A stretch of DNA of 64,000 nt from RBG-16-34-14 sp963798865 (GCA_963798865.1 CAWCVZ010000014.1:62001-126000), one strand, 5' to 3'; shown: positions 1 to 9,352, counted from the stretch's first letter. Notes: generated by a model not told the origin, from the sequence alone. A program made the numbers and translations.

Positions 1-471
1 CTTCACGATCCTGATCTTATTATCCTTGATGAACCAACCACAGGTTTGGATCCGCAAGGTATGAAGGAAATAAGGGAATTGATTCTTTTCCTTAGTAAAG
101 AAAAGAATAAAACAATTTTCCTTTCATCGCACATTCTTTATGAAGTTGAATTGGTTGCCAACAGAATGATAATTCTTAACAAGGGAAAAACACAAGTTGA
201 AGGTTATGTTGAAGATCTTTTAAATGCAAATGAATTGAAAGTAACTTTCAGAGTTGGAGATAAAGAAAAAACATTAAATCTTATTAAAGAAAATAAATGG
301 ATTAGTAAAATGGAGTCTCAAATTGAAGACAGATTTATTTTCGTTCTTTCACCTGAAGAAATTCCTTTATTAAACAAAACTTTAGTTGAAAATAATATTC
401 CTGTTAATGCTGTTGTTCCATTGCGTTCACTTGAAGAATATTTTTTGAAACTTACTGAAAAAGAATCCTGA
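1..471 (+). CDS. ABC transporter ATP-binding protein (5' truncated)
   Basis: This is the C-terminal half of an ABC ATPase; the reading frame is open from base 1, so the start and the Walker A motif lie outside the window. The visible part begins in the Walker B/D-loop region (LIILDEPTTGLDP), followed by the H-loop (FLSSH). A C-terminal extension of about 90 residues is typical of ABC-2 exporters of the CcmA/NatA type. The stop codon overlaps the start of the downstream permease gene by one base (TGATG), so the two are translationally coupled and presumably form one exporter. The substrate cannot be told from sequence. Confidence 0.93.
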   Translation, partial: LHDPDLIILDEPTTGLDPQGMKEIRELILFLSKEKNKTIFLSSHILYEVELVANRMIILNKGKTQVEGYVEDLLNANELKVTFRVGDKEKTLNLIKENKWISKMESQIEDRFIFVLSPEEIPLLNKTLVENNIPVNAVVPLRSLEEYFLKLTEKES

Positions 472-1310
472 TGATTAAAATCATTAATATTGAATTGTAT
501 AAAATCTTCAGGAAATGGCGGACTTATATTGGTTTTATTGCAATCGCTGTTCTTATTCCTATAATTCAAATAGCAATGCTGATTGAAGGTGAAAAATCTC
601 TCGATTTTATGACAAGAAATCTTCAGCAGTCTTTTATTTTTGTTGGTAACCTGTTAAACGGATATTTAATCTCATATATAATTCTCAATGCACTTACAAT
701 ACATATTCCATTTTTAGTTACACTTGTTGCTGGAGATTTATTAGCTGGTGAAGCAACGGCGGGAACTTATAGATTATTATTGACAAGACCTGTTTCCAGG
801 GTGAAACTTGTTACGTCAAAATTTTTAGCGGGAATAATTTATACAACTCTGTTGGTTTTATGGCTTTCAGTTCTTAGTCTTGGTTTGGGCATATTAATTT
901 TTAGTGTTGGTGAGCTTATTGTAATAAAACCGGCTACGGTTATAATTTTTGCAAGGGGTGATGTTTTCTGGAGATTTCTGCTTGCGTATGGTTTTGCAGT
1001 TCTCAGTATGTCTGTTGTTGCGTCCCTGGCTTTTCTATTTTCTTCTCTGGTGGAAAATTCTATTGGTCCCATTATTTCAACTATGGCAGTGATAATAGTT
1101 TTTGTAATTGTTTCGGCAATCGAGATAAATCTTTTCCAGAATATAAAACCATACCTCTTTACAAATTATATGTTAAGTTGGAGATTATTTTTTGATGATC
1201 CTGTTGATTTTGGGGAAATCGCAAAATCAGTCGGGATATTGGTTGGTCATATTTTTATCTTTTTCGGATTGGCTTTATTTATCTTTAAAAGAAAAGATAT
1301 ACTTACATAA
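471..1310 (+). CDS. ABC-2 type transporter permease
   Basis: A 279-residue integral membrane protein with about six hydrophobic segments and a short cytoplasmic N-terminus (MIKIINIELYKIFRKWRTY). The GDLLAGEATAGTYRLLLTRP stretch around residues 85-104 is the conserved amphipathic segment of ABC-2 permeases of the ABC2_membrane_2/NosY-like type. The start overlaps the ATPase stop by one base. With the upstream ATPase it forms an exporter of unknown substrate. The downstream LolA-like gene hints at an envelope or lipoprotein-related role, but that is only context. Confidence 0.9.
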   Translation: MIKIINIELYKIFRKWRTYIGFIAIAVLIPIIQIAMLIEGEKSLDFMTRNLQQSFIFVGNLLNGYLISYIILNALTIHIPFLVTLVAGDLLAGEATAGTYRLLLTRPVSRVKLVTSKFLAGIIYTTLLVLWLSVLSLGLGILIFSVGELIVIKPATVIIFARGDVFWRFLLAYGFAVLSMSVVASLAFLFSSLVENSIGPIISTMAVIIVFVIVSAIEINLFQNIKPYLFTNYMLSWRLFFDDPVDFGEIAKSVGILVGHIFIFFGLALFIFKRKDILT

Positions 1311-1326
1311 ATTCAAGTGTAAGTTC

Positions 1327-1382
1327 TCAGCCAAAGGCTGATCCGTCTCTTTAGTAAAGTTCTCCGTAGGAGTCCTTCGGAC
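1327..1382. repeat. string of four mini-hairpins between the ABC operon and the LolA-like gene
   Basis: Four short palindromes with 3-nt loops sit in 56 bases: TCAGCC-AAA-GGCTGA (1327-1341), CTTT-AGT-AAAG (1349-1359), CTCC-GTA-GGAG (1362-1372) and GTCC-TTC-GGAC (1372-1382, sharing one G with the previous). No T-tract follows, so it is not a plain terminator. It looks like a dispersed non-coding repeat, but no second copy is visible in this window. Confidence 0.6.
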
Positions 1383-1469
1383 AAGAGCGAGTTCAAGAAG
1401 CATGATTGCAACGGAACATTCAATTATGTTTTTAGTATTAATATCCGAATTTTGATATAGGAACAAAAA

Positions 1470-2159
1470 ATGAAAATGTTAATCATTTTGGTAGCGCTCG
1501 GTTTTTGTATTTCATTCCCTCAAAAAAAAGATCCTCAGAAAATTCTTGATGAAGTAAAAGATAATTTTGCAAAAGTTGAAGATTATGTTGTTGATGTAAA
1601 TATTAAGGTGAATGTTGATTTCCTAAAAGTTCCTGAAACAAACGCCAAAATTTATTTTAAGCAGCCGAATAAAATTCATCTTGAATCAGAAGGATTTGCT
1701 TTACTGCCAAAAGAAGGAATGGATTTTTCGCCGTTGGGCTTGCTAAAAAATGAGTACACTGCAATTTACCAGAGAGTAGATACTATAGATGGTTTCCAAA
1801 CTGATGTTATAAAAGTAATCCCATTATCTGATGAAAGTAATGTAATTCTTACAACTCTCTGGGTTGATGATTCAAGGGACATTATACGTAGAGTGGAATC
1901 CACGCCTAAAATTGGCGGCACTTTTTCTATAGAGTTGAAATATGATAATGCAAAAACAAATCTTCCTCTTCCTTCAGCAATGGTTTTTACTTTTAATGTT
2001 GACCGGATGAATCTCCCAAAAGGTATGGCGGGAGAAATGAATGAGACTAAACCTGAAGATAATAAGAAAACTACAACAGGGAAAGTTTTTATTACTTATA
2101 AAAATTATACTGTTAACAAAGGAGTCCCCAATTCAATTTTTGAGGAGAAGAAGAAATAG
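1470..2159 (+). CDS. LolA-like outer-membrane lipoprotein-sorting protein
   Basis: A 229-residue exported protein. The N-terminus is a short hydrophobic signal (MKMLIILVALGFCISFP). The next segment (DPQKILDEVKDNFAKVEDY) is the usual opening of LolA/LolB-fold proteins, followed by beta-rich sequence with the IYFKQPNKIHLES pattern of the LolA half-barrel. LolA-type folds bind lipid or lipoprotein acyl chains in the periplasm. It follows an ABC exporter operon on the same strand after a 159-base gap of mini-hairpins, so it may have its own promoter. The exact cargo is unknown; a MucB/RseB-like role is an alternative. Confidence 0.7.
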   Translation: MKMLIILVALGFCISFPQKKDPQKILDEVKDNFAKVEDYVVDVNIKVNVDFLKVPETNAKIYFKQPNKIHLESEGFALLPKEGMDFSPLGLLKNEYTAIYQRVDTIDGFQTDVIKVIPLSDESNVILTTLWVDDSRDIIRRVESTPKIGGTFSIELKYDNAKTNLPLPSAMVFTFNVDRMNLPKGMAGEMNETKPEDNKKTTTGKVFITYKNYTVNKGVPNSIFEEKKK

Positions 2160-2162
2160 CGG

Positions 2163-2212
2163 AACCTTCGAGGTTGTGGAATTTGGAGTAACTCTAACCC
2201 TTGAAGGTTAGA
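2163..2212. terminator. paired palindromes between convergent genes (possible bidirectional terminator)
   Basis: Two hairpins lie in the 56-base gap between the convergent LolA-like and radical SAM genes: AACCT-TCG-AGGTT at 2163-2175 and TCTAACC-CTTGAA-GGTTAGA at 2193-2212. Neither is followed by a strong T-tract, so termination is inferred from position rather than from a canonical signal. The CCTTGAAGG core of the second recurs in the hairpin at 12682-12714. Confidence 0.45.
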
Positions 2213-2215
2213 AAA

Positions 2216-3277
2216 TCATCTTATCCGCTTAAATATTTCACACTTAGTACAAACCGTATTCCTAACACTTCCTTTATATTCAATATTATTAAACAGGCTC
2301 CTGGAATATTTGTAATTATCATTATTCCAGATTTCTTCAAAGGATTGTTTTGTTAAATCTCCCCAGACATTTTCTTTACTGGTTACCCAGCAGCATGGAG
2401 TAATTTTTCCATCAGGATTAATAACTGTTGAATTAAAAAGCTGGCTGCAAGGTTTATTGTTTAAAGGAGTATATATTCCGCCATTCTTGTTTTGTCTGAA
2501 GTCAGACTTATAATAATCTAATACATATTTCGGATTTTTAGGAAGCCATTTTTCTTTTCGCTCTAAAAGCGTTCCGGGGAATTCAATATCCGGTATATCA
2601 TCTGATAAACCCATTTTATCAAACATTATTTCTACTTCAAGTTCTTTGGCAAGATTTTTAGCGTAATCTAATTCGTGTTCATTAAATTTATTAACGATAA
2701 ACTTCCATATAATTTTGGGATCTCTTTTCTTGAATTTCTTTTTTGCTTCAACTGTATAACGGATATTATTAATTACCCAGTCAAAATTTCCTTTAACCCT
2801 GTATTTTTCATAAGATTCCTGCGTAGCTCCATCGGCAGAAATAACAAGCTGATGCAAACCTGAATCAACAAGCTGTTCAAAAAATTCAGGTTTTTGCTTA
2901 AGACTAAAGTTTGTGTGGGTAATTGTATAAATATTTCTTGAAACCGATTCCCCAATAATATTAAATATTTCATGATGGAGAAGGGGTTCGCCCCAGTTAA
3001 AAAGAATTATAACTTTTAAAGAAGGAATTTTATCAAGTATAGATTTGTACGTATCTAAGCTCATTTTTCCTTTTTCATAATTCTGATTTTTGGAAGCACA
3101 AAGAGGGCAGTCAAGATTGCAGATGTTTATTGGATCAATAATAACAGCGCCCGGAAGTTTGGGTGACAAAGTATTTGCGTTAAACCGGTATTTAAACCAA
3201 TCCCATATTTTATATTGATATTTTACAGGTATCCTTTGCCATGCAGCCAGGTAAGTCCTGAATAAAAGCGAATTCAA
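2216..3277 (-). CDS. radical SAM/SPASM domain protein
   Basis: A 353-residue radical SAM enzyme. The CX3CX2C motif (Cys53, Cys57, Cys60; CNLDCPLC) binds the SAM [4Fe-4S] cluster. The segment NWGEPLLH matches the GGEP-like SAM-binding motif with the first Gly replaced. The C-terminus has a SPASM-type region: PCSQLF, then DGKITPCCW, and a final CTKC pair, which would bind an auxiliary cluster. Members modify peptides or act in cell-surface biosynthesis. No precursor peptide is evident nearby, so the substrate is unknown. It is a single gene, convergent with the upstream LolA-like gene. Confidence 0.88.
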   Translation of the reverse strand: MNSLLFRTYLAAWQRIPVKYQYKIWDWFKYRFNANTLSPKLPGAVIIDPINICNLDCPLCASKNQNYEKGKMSLDTYKSILDKIPSLKVIILFNWGEPLLHHEIFNIIGESVSRNIYTITHTNFSLKQKPEFFEQLVDSGLHQLVISADGATQESYEKYRVKGNFDWVINNIRYTVEAKKKFKKRDPKIIWKFIVNKFNEHELDYAKNLAKELEVEIMFDKMGLSDDIPDIEFPGTLLERKEKWLPKNPKYVLDYYKSDFRQNKNGGIYTPLNNKPCSQLFNSTVINPDGKITPCCWVTSKENVWGDLTKQSFEEIWNNDNYKYSRSLFNNIEYKGSVRNTVCTKCEIFKRIR

Positions 3278-3426
3278 AAGTTTCCTCAGTTCTGATTTTA
3301 AAGTGTGTAAAATATAGTAAAATATTGAAAGGTATGCTGTTGCATAAGTAAGGGAAACATTTGGATGATTCTAAGGATAATTTTATCTTTAAATAAGAAT
3401 ACATTGATAAATAAGCTACACATAAA

Positions 3427-5499
3427 TTGAACCCCGGTTTTTTTGTAAAACTATCTTCCAGTATTTCCTCCAGAATTTATAAGCTGATTGAACGAGCGAA
3501 AATGTCAGAGCATACCCTGATGATAATTGTTGCAATTATTATCGGGCTTATGGCTGGTTTTGCAGCATTATTAATTCGTTTACTAATAAAACAAATTTCG
3601 GCTGTTTCTTTTCCCGGTCAACTCAGTTTTCTTGAGAATGTAATTCACTCACCCTGGTATCTTATTTTGTTTATTCCGGCAATCGGAGGATTAATTGTTG
3701 GACCAATAATTAATAAATTTGCACCAGAAGCAAAAGGACATGGCGTTCCCGAGGTAATGCAGGCTATTCTTTTAAGAGGCGGAATAATTCGTCCGAGAGT
3801 TGCTTTTATAAAAACAATCGCTTCCGCTATAACTATTGGTACCGGAGGTTCTGTAGGACGAGAAGGACCAATAATCCAGATTGGTTCAAGTCTTGGTTCA
3901 TTATTAGGACAATTGTTAAGGATTCCTTCAAGCAAATTAAAAACACTTGTGGGCTGTGGTGCGGCGGCCGGAATAGCCGCAGCTTTTAACGCACCTATTG
4001 CCGGGGCACTTTTTGCAGTAGAGATAATCCTCATGGATTTTACAGTTACGCAGTTTTCACCAATTGTAATATCAAGCGTAGTTGCAACGGTTGTATCTCA
4101 TTCTTTTCTTGGAAATGAACCTGCTTTTGCTGTTCGGGGATACCAGCTTGTCTCTTCATACGAATTGATTTTTTACTTTATTCTGGGAATTGCGAGTGGC
4201 GTTGTTTCTTTCCTTTTTATAAAAGCACTTTATTTTGCCGAAGATTTTTTCGATTATAAAATAAAAATTCCCGAAAATTATAAACCCGCCCTTGGTGGAT
4301 TAATATTGGGAATGGTTGCTTTATATTTTCCGCAGATTATGGGTACAGGTTACGATACAATAAGTTCCGGGTTATACAGTAACCTAACCTGGCACCTTGC
4401 TCTTATGCTGGTTTTTGTAAAGATGTTTGCAACCTCCGTTACACTTGGATCAGGCGGCTCGGGTGGAATTTTTTCTCCTTCACTTTTTATCGGCGTATCA
4501 CTTGGTTCTTTTATGGGATCAATTTTTGGGATTTACTTTCCGGGGATAACAGCAACACCCGGAGCTTATGCTCTTGTTGCAATGGGTGGACTTTTTGCAG
4601 GTGCAACACGTGCGCCGCTTACCGCTATTATCATGATTTTTGAACTGACAAAAGATTATAACATTATTCTTCCATTGATGATTACCTGTGTAATCAGCAA
4701 TATTCTTTCATCCAGGCTTTCCAATGAATCTATATACACTTTAAAGCTTTTAAAAAGAAATATTGGAATAAAAGAAGGCGTCGAAATAAATGTAATGGAA
4801 TCTATATTTGTTAAAGAAGTTTCGAGGAAGGATTTTAAATATGTAAAGATGAATGATAATTTCACCCAGATTATTAATCATATTATAAAAGGAAAAGCTA
4901 CAGAATACCCGGTAGTTGATTCCCAGGGTTTTGTAAGGGGAATTATTTCAATTCATGATATTAAAGATTATTTATTTGAACGTGATTCCCTTCAGGATAT
5001 TCTGATAGCAGGTGATATTTTAAATATACATTTTGAAACTCTAAATCCTTCAGACAATTGCAATAATGCTCTTGATAAAATGAGGAAATATGATCTTGAA
5101 GGGCTTCCTGTTAATGATGGAGTTAATGATAGAAAAATAATCGGGATGATCTGGAGAAAAGATATTCTTGATGCTTACCAGAAAGAAATTGACAGAAGAG
5201 AAATTACATCGAGCTTTGCAAGCAGGATTTCAATGAAGACTGAACAGCCCCAGATAAGTTTTATGCAGGGATATTCTATTGCTGAAATTATTCCTCCAAA
5301 AACTTTTATAGGTAAATCATTAAGACAACTTGAAATAAGAGGGAAGTATGGGGTTGAAGTTTTATCTGTTAAAACCAGGGAAAAAGATGAATATAAAATC
5401 AAAGCAATTCCGGGTTCAGATTATCAAATTAAAGAATCCGATATCCTTGTTATTGCCGGGGAGGTAAAAAACATTAATCTTATAAGGAATGTATCTTAA
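3427..5499 (+). CDS. ClC-family chloride channel/antiporter with CBS pair and TrkA-C domain
   Basis: A 690-residue membrane protein. Residues ~30-440 are the ClC core with GHGVP, GREGP (gating Glu146) and GGIFSPSLF anion-pathway motifs. The position of the internal proton glutamate of E. coli ClC (second Glu of the EE pair) reads VEI, so it holds Ile. This suggests a channel, or a transporter with different coupling. A CBS pair spans ~455-585 and a TrkA-C-like domain the last ~80 residues, both likely ligand-sensing. The in-frame stop at 3412-3414 forces a TTG start at 3427 or the ATG at 3502. A second, shorter ClC gene lies at 34940. Confidence 0.92.
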   Translation: MNPGFFVKLSSSISSRIYKLIERAKMSEHTLMIIVAIIIGLMAGFAALLIRLLIKQISAVSFPGQLSFLENVIHSPWYLILFIPAIGGLIVGPIINKFAPEAKGHGVPEVMQAILLRGGIIRPRVAFIKTIASAITIGTGGSVGREGPIIQIGSSLGSLLGQLLRIPSSKLKTLVGCGAAAGIAAAFNAPIAGALFAVEIILMDFTVTQFSPIVISSVVATVVSHSFLGNEPAFAVRGYQLVSSYELIFYFILGIASGVVSFLFIKALYFAEDFFDYKIKIPENYKPALGGLILGMVALYFPQIMGTGYDTISSGLYSNLTWHLALMLVFVKMFATSVTLGSGGSGGIFSPSLFIGVSLGSFMGSIFGIYFPGITATPGAYALVAMGGLFAGATRAPLTAIIMIFELTKDYNIILPLMITCVISNILSSRLSNESIYTLKLLKRNIGIKEGVEINVMESIFVKEVSRKDFKYVKMNDNFTQIINHIIKGKATEYPVVDSQGFVRGIISIHDIKDYLFERDSLQDILIAGDILNIHFETLNPSDNCNNALDKMRKYDLEGLPVNDGVNDRKIIGMIWRKDILDAYQKEIDRREITSSFASRISMKTEQPQISFMQGYSIAEIIPPKTFIGKSLRQLEIRGKYGVEVLSVKTREKDEYKIKAIPGSDYQIKESDILVIAGEVKNINLIRNVS

Positions 5500-5579
5500 T
5501 TTTGCAGTTTTAATTGATACTTTAATTAATGAATTTTCATCATTCAGTGTATAAATTCAGAATCTAACCCGGAGCTTTT

Positions 5580-7487
5580 ATGAAAAAAATAATTCTTAAT
5601 TCTTTTTTTATCCTAAACATTTTTCTTTTTATTTCCTGTTCCTCCAAACCAAAGTGGGAAGGGGTATTCGATTATTATCCTGAAAAACCAGCACCCGGCG
5701 ATGAGATAACTGTTTTTTATAATGCCGACAGTACAAAACTTGCATCATCCGATTCAATAGAGATGAATGCTTATCTTTACACCAATAAGCTTGATGATGC
5801 CATTGGTGTTGAAATGAAAAAAGTTGAAAAGGGATGGGAAGGAAAAATTAAAACAACAGACGAAACACGAGGTGTAATAATAAAATTTAAAGATTTTAAC
5901 AATGATGAAAATATTGATAACAATGAAAAAAAAGGATACGTAATTAATTTATATAAAGATGATAAAATGGTTCCCGGTAGTCTTGCAGGACTGGGCTGGG
6001 CAATGTTAAACTGGGGTTCGTACTATGTTGATCTTGAAAGAGATTTTGAACAGGCAATGAAATATTTGGAAGAGGATTTTAAAAATAATCCTGAAATCAA
6101 AACGGATTACCTTAATGCTTATCTCCTAACCTATTCACAGCTTCATCCCCAATCTTCAGATAGTTTGGCAAACGTGGAATTATCCAATCTTGAGAAGAAA
6201 AAAAATCTAACTGAAGATGATCTTAATGTTTTAACTGATTGGTATGAAAAAACAGGTGATATGGAAAAATCTGATAAGTACAAAAAAGATCTGTTTGATA
6301 AATATCCAAAGAGTGAAAGAGTTCAGAGAGAACGTTACAGCGAAGTTCAAAATGAAAATGATATTACAAAGAAAAAAGAACTTGCAGAAAAATTTTATAA
6401 TGATTTCCCTGACAGCAAATACAATCAGTCAGTTTTTGATTTAGTGGCAATTTATTACCGGGATAATAAACTTTTTCCGGATGCATTGGAATTCTTCAAA
6501 CAGAATCAGAATAAAACTACCGTATTTCGTTTTTATTCTGTTAACCAGAAAATTTATAAAGAAAATGGCGACCCCAAAATTGCTCTTGAGATATCAAAGC
6601 TTGGAGTTCAAAGAGCGGAAAAAGAATTGAAAAATCCTACAGAGAAAAAACCAGAGTATCTAACTGAAAAAGAATGGAAAGATGAAACTGAATATTATAC
6701 TGGTTTAAATTATTTCTCTTATGGTAAAGCTTTGTATTTAACCGGCAGTAAAAAAGAAGCAGAGCCTTATCTGGAAAAAGCGACAAAGTTTACTAAGGAT
6801 GCTGAGGGTGAGATTAATGAACTTTACGTAAATGATGTTTTTGAAAATGGTAATAAATCAAAAGCTAAAGAGATAATTGAAGAATATATAAAAAAAGGAA
6901 AGAGCACCGAACCTATGAATGACATTCTTAAAGAATCCTATATTGCTGAAAAAGGTTCTGACGAAGGATTTGAAAATTATATTTCTCAATTTAAATCTGT
7001 AGCGCTTAAGCAACTCGAAGATAAAATTAAAAGTGAAATAATAAGCAAACCAGCACCGGATTTTACACTTGAAGATTTTGATGGGAATAAAATTTCATTA
7101 ATGGATTTAAAAGGAAAAACTGTAGTTGTTGATTTCTGGGCAACCTGGTGCGGACCTTGTATTTCTTCTTTTCCCGGAATGAAGAAAGCTGTTGAGAAAT
7201 ATTCTGATGATGATAATGTAAAATTTTTGTTTGTTGATGCCTGGGAAAGAGTCCCTAAAGAAAACAAAAAAAAGAATGCTCAGGATTTTATTAAAAAAAA
7301 TAACTATCCCTTTCATGTTCTTAATGATTATGATAATAAAGTGATTGGCGTTTACGGAGTGTCCGGCATTCCCACGAAGTTTATTATTGATAAAAATGGG
7401 AACATCAGATTCATGAGCATCGGATTTATGGGAAATGTTGATCAGCTTGTTGATGAAGTTTCTGTGATGATTGGATTGGTGGAATAA
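5580..7487 (+). CDS. TPR-containing TlpA-type thioredoxin lipoprotein
   Basis: A 635-residue protein with a lipobox signal (FLFISC, Cys at ~20), so probably a periplasm-facing lipoprotein. The middle (~150-480) is alpha-helical, with repeated tetratricopeptide-like sequence. Residues ~495-635 form a TlpA/AhpC-TSA-type thioredoxin domain: FTLEDFDGNKISL, then WATWCGPC with the CXXC pair near residue 523, and cis-Pro in GIPTKF. It probably reduces disulfides in exported proteins, for example during cytochrome c maturation, which fits the multihaem cytochromes elsewhere in the window. The substrate is not shown by sequence. Confidence 0.88.
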   Translation: MKKIILNSFFILNIFLFISCSSKPKWEGVFDYYPEKPAPGDEITVFYNADSTKLASSDSIEMNAYLYTNKLDDAIGVEMKKVEKGWEGKIKTTDETRGVIIKFKDFNNDENIDNNEKKGYVINLYKDDKMVPGSLAGLGWAMLNWGSYYVDLERDFEQAMKYLEEDFKNNPEIKTDYLNAYLLTYSQLHPQSSDSLANVELSNLEKKKNLTEDDLNVLTDWYEKTGDMEKSDKYKKDLFDKYPKSERVQRERYSEVQNENDITKKKELAEKFYNDFPDSKYNQSVFDLVAIYYRDNKLFPDALEFFKQNQNKTTVFRFYSVNQKIYKENGDPKIALEISKLGVQRAEKELKNPTEKKPEYLTEKEWKDETEYYTGLNYFSYGKALYLTGSKKEAEPYLEKATKFTKDAEGEINELYVNDVFENGNKSKAKEIIEEYIKKGKSTEPMNDILKESYIAEKGSDEGFENYISQFKSVALKQLEDKIKSEIISKPAPDFTLEDFDGNKISLMDLKGKTVVVDFWATWCGPCISSFPGMKKAVEKYSDDDNVKFLFVDAWERVPKENKKKNAQDFIKKNNYPFHVLNDYDNKVIGVYGVSGIPTKFIIDKNGNIRFMSIGFMGNVDQLVDEVSVMIGLVE

Positions 7488-7506
7488 GTTTTACCACACC
7501 CTTAGT

Positions 7507-7609
7507 CCCTCCCCTTATAAAGGAGAGGGAAATACCGTGGCAAATTATAAAATGTTGCCCTTATAAATAAACCTTTCAACGGCTGTAATCTCAGAACTGG
7601 AGTTCTGAG
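7507..7609. repeat. repeat-rich intergenic segment
   Basis: The 217-base gap 7488-7704 holds a CCCTCCCCTT/AAGGAGAGGG hairpin (7507-7529, one mismatch), which may terminate the thioredoxin gene. It also holds a 9-bp perfect hairpin CTCAGAACT-GG-AGTTCTGAG (7590-7609). A partial copy of the latter (CAGAACTCCAG) follows near 7622, and ATAAAATGTTG occurs twice. No reading frame is supported here. Confidence 0.5.
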
Positions 7610-7704
7610 CTACGAAAAAAAATGCAGAACTCCAGTCCAGACTGATAAAATGTTGTGCTTCTTGCCTCTTTAATAGCATCAAAAAAATTTTTATCTTTTA
7701 CATT

Positions 7705-8625
7705 ATGGCAATCAAATTAAATTTTAAGAAAATCCGGGAATTTATTTTAGCCGTTTTTGATAAATGGATTGATGATAAAGCTCCGAAACTTGGTGCTGCT
7801 TTATCTTTTTATACAATTTTTTCTCTTGCTCCTTTATTGGTAATTATTATTGCAGTTGCCGGTTTTATTTTTGGCCCTGATGCTGCAAGAGGTGAGTTAG
7901 TTGGACAAATAAAAGATCTTGTGGGAACTGAAGGAGCACAGGTTGTTCAGACAGCATTAAAAAATACGAACGATCCTGAATCCGGAACGATAGCTATTAT
8001 AATCAGCGTTATAACTCTTATTATTGGTTCAACAGTGGTATTTGTTGAACTGCAGGAATCTTTAAATCTTATATGGAGAGTTAAATCCAAACCCGGCAGA
8101 AGTATAATTAAAAGTTTTCTTTCAGACAGGGTTCAAGCCTTTGCACTTGTAATAGCAACAGGTTTTCTTTTACTAGTTTCACTTCTGGTAAGTGCAGCTT
8201 TAGCTGCTATCAGTGATTTTGTTAATGATAGATTTATAGAAATCCCTTTTTATATTCTCGATATTTCAAATCTTATAATTTCACTCGGGGTTGTTTTTAT
8301 ATTGTTCTCGATGATATTCAAAGTGCTTCCGGATGTTAACATTAAATGGAAAGATGTTTGGGTTGGCTCTCTTGTAACTTCTGTGCTTTTTGTTATAGGG
8401 AAATATTTAATAGGATTATATATCGGAAGCAGCAGTTTGGGATCTACTTATGGTGCGGCAGGTTCGCTTGTAATTTTTTTATTATGGATTTATTATTCGG
8501 CACAAATTTTATTCCTCGGCGTTGAATTTATATATATTTATACCGTTCGTTTCGGATCCGGAATAGAACCGGCACAAAAATTTATTAGATATGAAGTTAA
8601 TCCGATTTCCACCCAAGCTAAGTAG
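7705..8625 (+). CDS. YihY/BrkB family inner-membrane protein
   Basis: A 306-residue protein with about six transmembrane helices and the family signature KLGAALSFYTIFSLAPLL at residues ~29-46, plus YGAAGSLVIFLLWIYYSAQILFLG near the C-terminus (split by no gap). It belongs to the YihY/virulence factor BrkB family, once misnamed ribonuclease BN; its function is unsettled, with a transport role proposed. The stop overlaps by 8 bases the stop end of the convergent PAP2 gene. The start ATG at 7705 follows a repeat-rich gap. Confidence 0.9.
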   Translation: MAIKLNFKKIREFILAVFDKWIDDKAPKLGAALSFYTIFSLAPLLVIIIAVAGFIFGPDAARGELVGQIKDLVGTEGAQVVQTALKNTNDPESGTIAIIISVITLIIGSTVVFVELQESLNLIWRVKSKPGRSIIKSFLSDRVQAFALVIATGFLLLVSLLVSAALAAISDFVNDRFIEIPFYILDISNLIISLGVVFILFSMIFKVLPDVNIKWKDVWVGSLVTSVLFVIGKYLIGLYIGSSSLGSTYGAAGSLVIFLLWIYYSAQILFLGVEFIYIYTVRFGSGIEPAQKFIRYEVNPISTQAK

Positions 8626-9352
8626 TTGAAAAATTTTTTTGCTTTAATCTTTGTCTTCTTTGAATATACCATGCGACACACCAGCATAAACACGCCCATG
8701 CAAGTCCAATTGTCCAACCGCCAATTACATCAGTGGGATAATGAACTCCAAGATAAACCCTGCTGAACCCGATTATAAGAGTTAGAAACAAAGCAGCGCT
8801 TAAAATAAAAATCCTGATCTTTTTTGTTCTCTGAAACCTTGCAACTATTGCAGCCTGAGTAAGATATAAAACAGCAGACATCATTGAATGCCCGCTTGGA
8901 AAACTAAAATCTGTTACATTAACCAATCTTAAAGCTAAATCGGGACGATCTCTCCCGTAAATTTCTTTAAGCCCCAGACTAATTAATGTACCCCCGGCAA
9001 TTGCCGCAAGAAGAAGCCAGAACGCATCGTAATGTTTTTGCAGTATTAAAAATATTAAAACGAATATTGATAGAATTGTTAAAATATAACCACCCCCAAG
9101 AGCAGTTATATCAGTCATAAATTCTGTAACCCAGATTGGTGCATCCGGTTTGGTTAAATCATCTTTCATTCTAAAGGATTCAATAACTGATAAATCAAAA
9201 TCTCTTGTTTTACCTTCGGAGATTGCATCGCCTGTTTCAAGAAAAATAAGAACACAAATAAATAAAACCAGGAGAGCAAGTAGAAATTTAATTTCTTTGG
9301 TAATAAATTCGTGGAATAATTCTTTTATTGAAATGATTTTTTTTGAAGGCAT
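8618..9352 (-). CDS. PAP2-family phosphatase
   Basis: A 244-residue membrane phosphatase. All three acid-phosphatase motifs are visible: KEIYGRDRP, PSGH within SFPSGHSMM, and SRVYLGVHYPTDVIGG with the catalytic His. Six predicted transmembrane segments match type-2 phosphatidic acid phosphatases and undecaprenyl-pyrophosphate or lipid A phosphatases. The particular lipid substrate cannot be told from sequence. It is convergent with the YihY gene (8-base overlap). A T9SS cargo gene lies just upstream on the same strand (13-base gap), so the pair may be co-transcribed with the PagL-like gene further upstream. Confidence 0.92.
   Translation of the reverse strand: MPSKKIISIKELFHEFITKEIKFLLALLVLFICVLIFLETGDAISEGKTRDFDLSVIESFRMKDDLTKPDAPIWVTEFMTDITALGGGYILTILSIFVLIFLILQKHYDAFWLLLAAIAGGTLISLGLKEIYGRDRPDLALRLVNVTDFSFPSGHSMMSAVLYLTQAAIVARFQRTKKIRIFILSAALFLTLIIGFSRVYLGVHYPTDVIGGWTIGLAWACLCWCVAWYIQRRQRLKQKNFSTT

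Noticed and set aside
3645..4034. A 129-residue minus-strand frame inside the first ClC gene
   Set aside because: It lies wholly antisense to the conserved ClC core, is rich in Ile/Pro/Ala as expected from a reverse reading, and has no family motif.
7590..7609. A rho-independent terminator for the thioredoxin gene
   Set aside because: The stem is perfect, but A residues rather than T residues follow on the plus strand, and it is more than 100 bases after the stop. I list it as a repeat.
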